NCBI RefSeq assembly: GCF_004348115.1
Contig: NZ_QPFB01000001.1
Location: forward strand, 1,093,978 to 1,157,977
DNA length: 64,000 nucleotides
Source of the DNA: Stenotrophomonas sp. ATCM1_4
GTDB taxonomy: Bacteria; Pseudomonadota; Gammaproteobacteria; Xanthomonadales; Xanthomonadaceae
Direction: 5' to 3'
A program made the translations under genes and the position numbers. A model generated the notes under the pieces. It had not been told where the DNA came from. It was given only the letters and a program-made list of their open reading frames with translations, and searched no databases. Below are positions 62,767 through 64,000 of this stretch, piece by piece. The stretch's first letter is position 1. The number at the start of each line of letters is the position of its first letter.

Positions 62767-63297
62767 TCAGTCTTGGGAAGGGGACAGGTGCCGGCGCAGC
62801 TGCTGGCGCAGGCGGTGCAGGCGGGTGGCGGCATTGCCGGCGCTGATGCCGAGCACCTGGCCGATCTCCTGGTGGCTGCAGTCATCCAGGTGCAGCAGCA
62901 ACAGGGCGCGGTCCAGTGGCGGCAGGGCGTGGATCACGGCATGCAGTTGCGCGCGCTGGGCAGCCTGCTCGGCGGTGTCCTCCACGGCCAGGCCTGATTC
63001 CATCGGGTCGGGGGCGAGCGTGCCGTGGTGGCGCTGCCGCAGCTGCCGGCTGCGCTGCTGGGAGATGGCCACGTTCAGGGCCACCCGGTACAGCCAGGTG
63101 CCGAACCGGGCCTTGTCCGGGTCGAACGAGGCGAAGCCGCGCCAGGCCTGGATGCTGATGTCCTGGACCAGGTCGCGGCGGTCCTCCGCTGCCTGGCTCC
63201 AGGCGCGGGCCACCTTGAGCACGATGCCCTGGTGCTGCTGCAGCAGGTCGGCGAAGTGGTGCTGCAGCGTGGCGTTGGCGGTCACGGGGATGTCCAT
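62767..63297 (-). CDS. ECF-subfamily RNA polymerase sigma factor
   Basis: The 176-residue protein has sigma region 2 (FADLLQQHQGIVLKVARAW ... DRRDLVQDISIQAWRGFASFDPDKARFGTWLYRVALNVA, with the DLVQD -10-recognition stretch) and region 4 (ALPPLDRALLLLHLDDCSHQEIGQVLGISAGNAATRLHRLRQQLRRHL). It directs transcription of a stress or envelope regulon in response to an unknown cue. The membrane protein gene just downstream probably controls it. Confidence 0.93.
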   Translation of the reverse strand: MDIPVTANATLQHHFADLLQQHQGIVLKVARAWSQAAEDRRDLVQDISIQAWRGFASFDPDKARFGTWLYRVALNVAISQQRSRQLRQRHHGTLAPDPMESGLAVEDTAEQAAQRAQLHAVIHALPPLDRALLLLHLDDCSHQEIGQVLGISAGNAATRLHRLRQQLRRHLSPSQD

Positions 63298-63387
63298 GCA
63301 AGGGTGATTCGCACCAGCGCAGGGAATATCACAGCGGCGGGGAGGAGGCGGTCGCGGTCGGCCGGTGCCGGCCGCACGGCAGGCGGC

Positions 63388-64000
63388 TCAGTCGGCGTTG
63401 CGGATCTGGTCGCGGCCGGCCTGCTTGGCGGCGTAGAGCGCGCGGTCGGCGCGCTGCAGCAGCAACTCGGTCGGCTCGCCGGGGCGGCGTTGCGCCGTGC
63501 CGGCGCTGAAGCGTACGTGCACCCGCTGGTCGTCCTGCAGGAAGGGGCGCTGGGCCAGCGCTTCCTGCAGGCGGCGCAACTGGGTCTGTGCCTGCGCCTG
63601 CGGCATGGCGGGCAGCACCAGCACGAACTCGTCGCCGCCGAGGCGGGCGACGTGGCCGTGGCTGCCCAGTCGCGCCTGCGCGGTGGCGACCAGGTGGCGC
63701 AGCGCACGGTCGCCGCCGGCGTGGCCGAAGGCGGCATTGGTCTGGCTGAAGTGGTCCAGGTCCAGGAGCGCGATGCTGAGTGTGGCCCCGTCGTCGGGCA
63801 GGCTTGAAAGCAGGGCATCGAGCCCGCGCCGGTTCAGGGCGCCGGTCAGCGGGTCGGTGCGCAGTTGGTTGCCGGCTTCGGCCAGTTCGGTTTCCAGCTG
63901 GCGCACGCGCTGCTCGGCGGCCTGTGCTTCGGCGCGCGCATTGGCCAGGTGGTCACGCGCCCGCGCGGCCTGCGCTTGCACGCGCGCGGTGTCCTGCAGC
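63388..64000 (-). CDS. GGDEF-domain diguanylate cyclase, C-terminal part (cut by window edge)
   Basis: About 203 residues are visible, open at the right edge. A coiled coil (ARARDHLANARAEAQAAEQRVRQLETELAEAGNQ) leads into a GGDEF domain: RTDPLTGALNRRGLD, LLDLDHFSQTNAAFGHAGGDRALRHL and an intact ARLGGDEFVLVLP. It should make cyclic di-GMP. The RxxD inhibitory site expected five residues before GGDEF is absent, so product inhibition is unlikely. The sensor part lies outside the window. Confidence 0.92.
   Translation of the reverse strand, partial: LQDTARVQAQAARARDHLANARAEAQAAEQRVRQLETELAEAGNQLRTDPLTGALNRRGLDALLSSLPDDGATLSIALLDLDHFSQTNAAFGHAGGDRALRHLVATAQARLGSHGHVARLGGDEFVLVLPAMPQAQAQTQLRRLQEALAQRPFLQDDQRVHVRFSAGTAQRRPGEPTELLLQRADRALYAAKQAGRDQIRNAD

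Overview
The window is GC-rich, densely coded bacterial DNA, almost certainly from a Xanthomonadaceae gammaproteobacterium and most likely Stenotrophomonas. The support is an Ax21-family outer membrane protein, a class II ribonucleotide reductase split into NrdJa and NrdJb, GTAG-headed REP palindromes of the Stenotrophomonas/Pseudomonas kind, and several small families typical of the group (DUF1428, DUF6165, DUF6122, DUF808). No rRNA, tRNA or CRISPR array was seen. The window cuts a DegP/HtrA protease at the left edge and a GGDEF protein at the right edge.

Region 1 (1-7000): start of a DegP-type protease; a structured leader with two NrdR-box-like sites; nrdJa, a Lys/Ala-rich histone H1-like gene and nrdJb, closed by a strong terminator; then a low-GC island holding an Mrr-type nuclease and a serine hydrolase whose signal-peptide start carries an in-frame stop. 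Region 2 (7000-9300): a hypothetical exported protein, a small SH3-like protein, an IS3-type transposase scar and a poorly coding stretch. Region 3 (9312-19900): a two-gene, ATGA-overlapping operon for a 2301-residue cell-surface protein (CshA-like head, GEVED domain, about eleven DUF11 repeats, two OmpA-like domains) and a 1228-residue outer membrane beta-barrel protein. It is the most striking unit in the window.

Region 4 (19900-30600): small secreted proteins and lipoproteins, a P-loop kinase-like protein, an HExxH protein, a TetR remnant, a divergent HxlR/MFS pair with operator-like palindromes, a GST, an HPP-family membrane protein, a TorF-like porin and a LysR regulator. Region 5 (30600-44000): alcohol dehydrogenase plus aldo/keto reductase, an M23 peptidase, bioA-bioD (last steps of biotin synthesis), PQQ glucose dehydrogenase, an SPFH/zinc-ribbon operon, a porin and small conserved proteins.

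Region 6 (43800-47200) is a copper module: chaperone, CueR-type operator, CopA ATPase and CueR. Region 7 (47300-64000): Ax21, a second alcohol dehydrogenase, an FAD oxidoreductase with a lipocalin, a large MscS-type channel, an OpgB-like phosphoglycerol transferase, a LigB-fold protein that has lost its metal ligands, an ABC1/UbiB kinase, DUF808, an ECF sigma factor with a membrane partner, and a GGDEF enzyme. Repeated extragenic palindromes punctuate the second half; at three genes a REP supplies the stop codon. Function calls rest on motif recognition by eye, without database searches.
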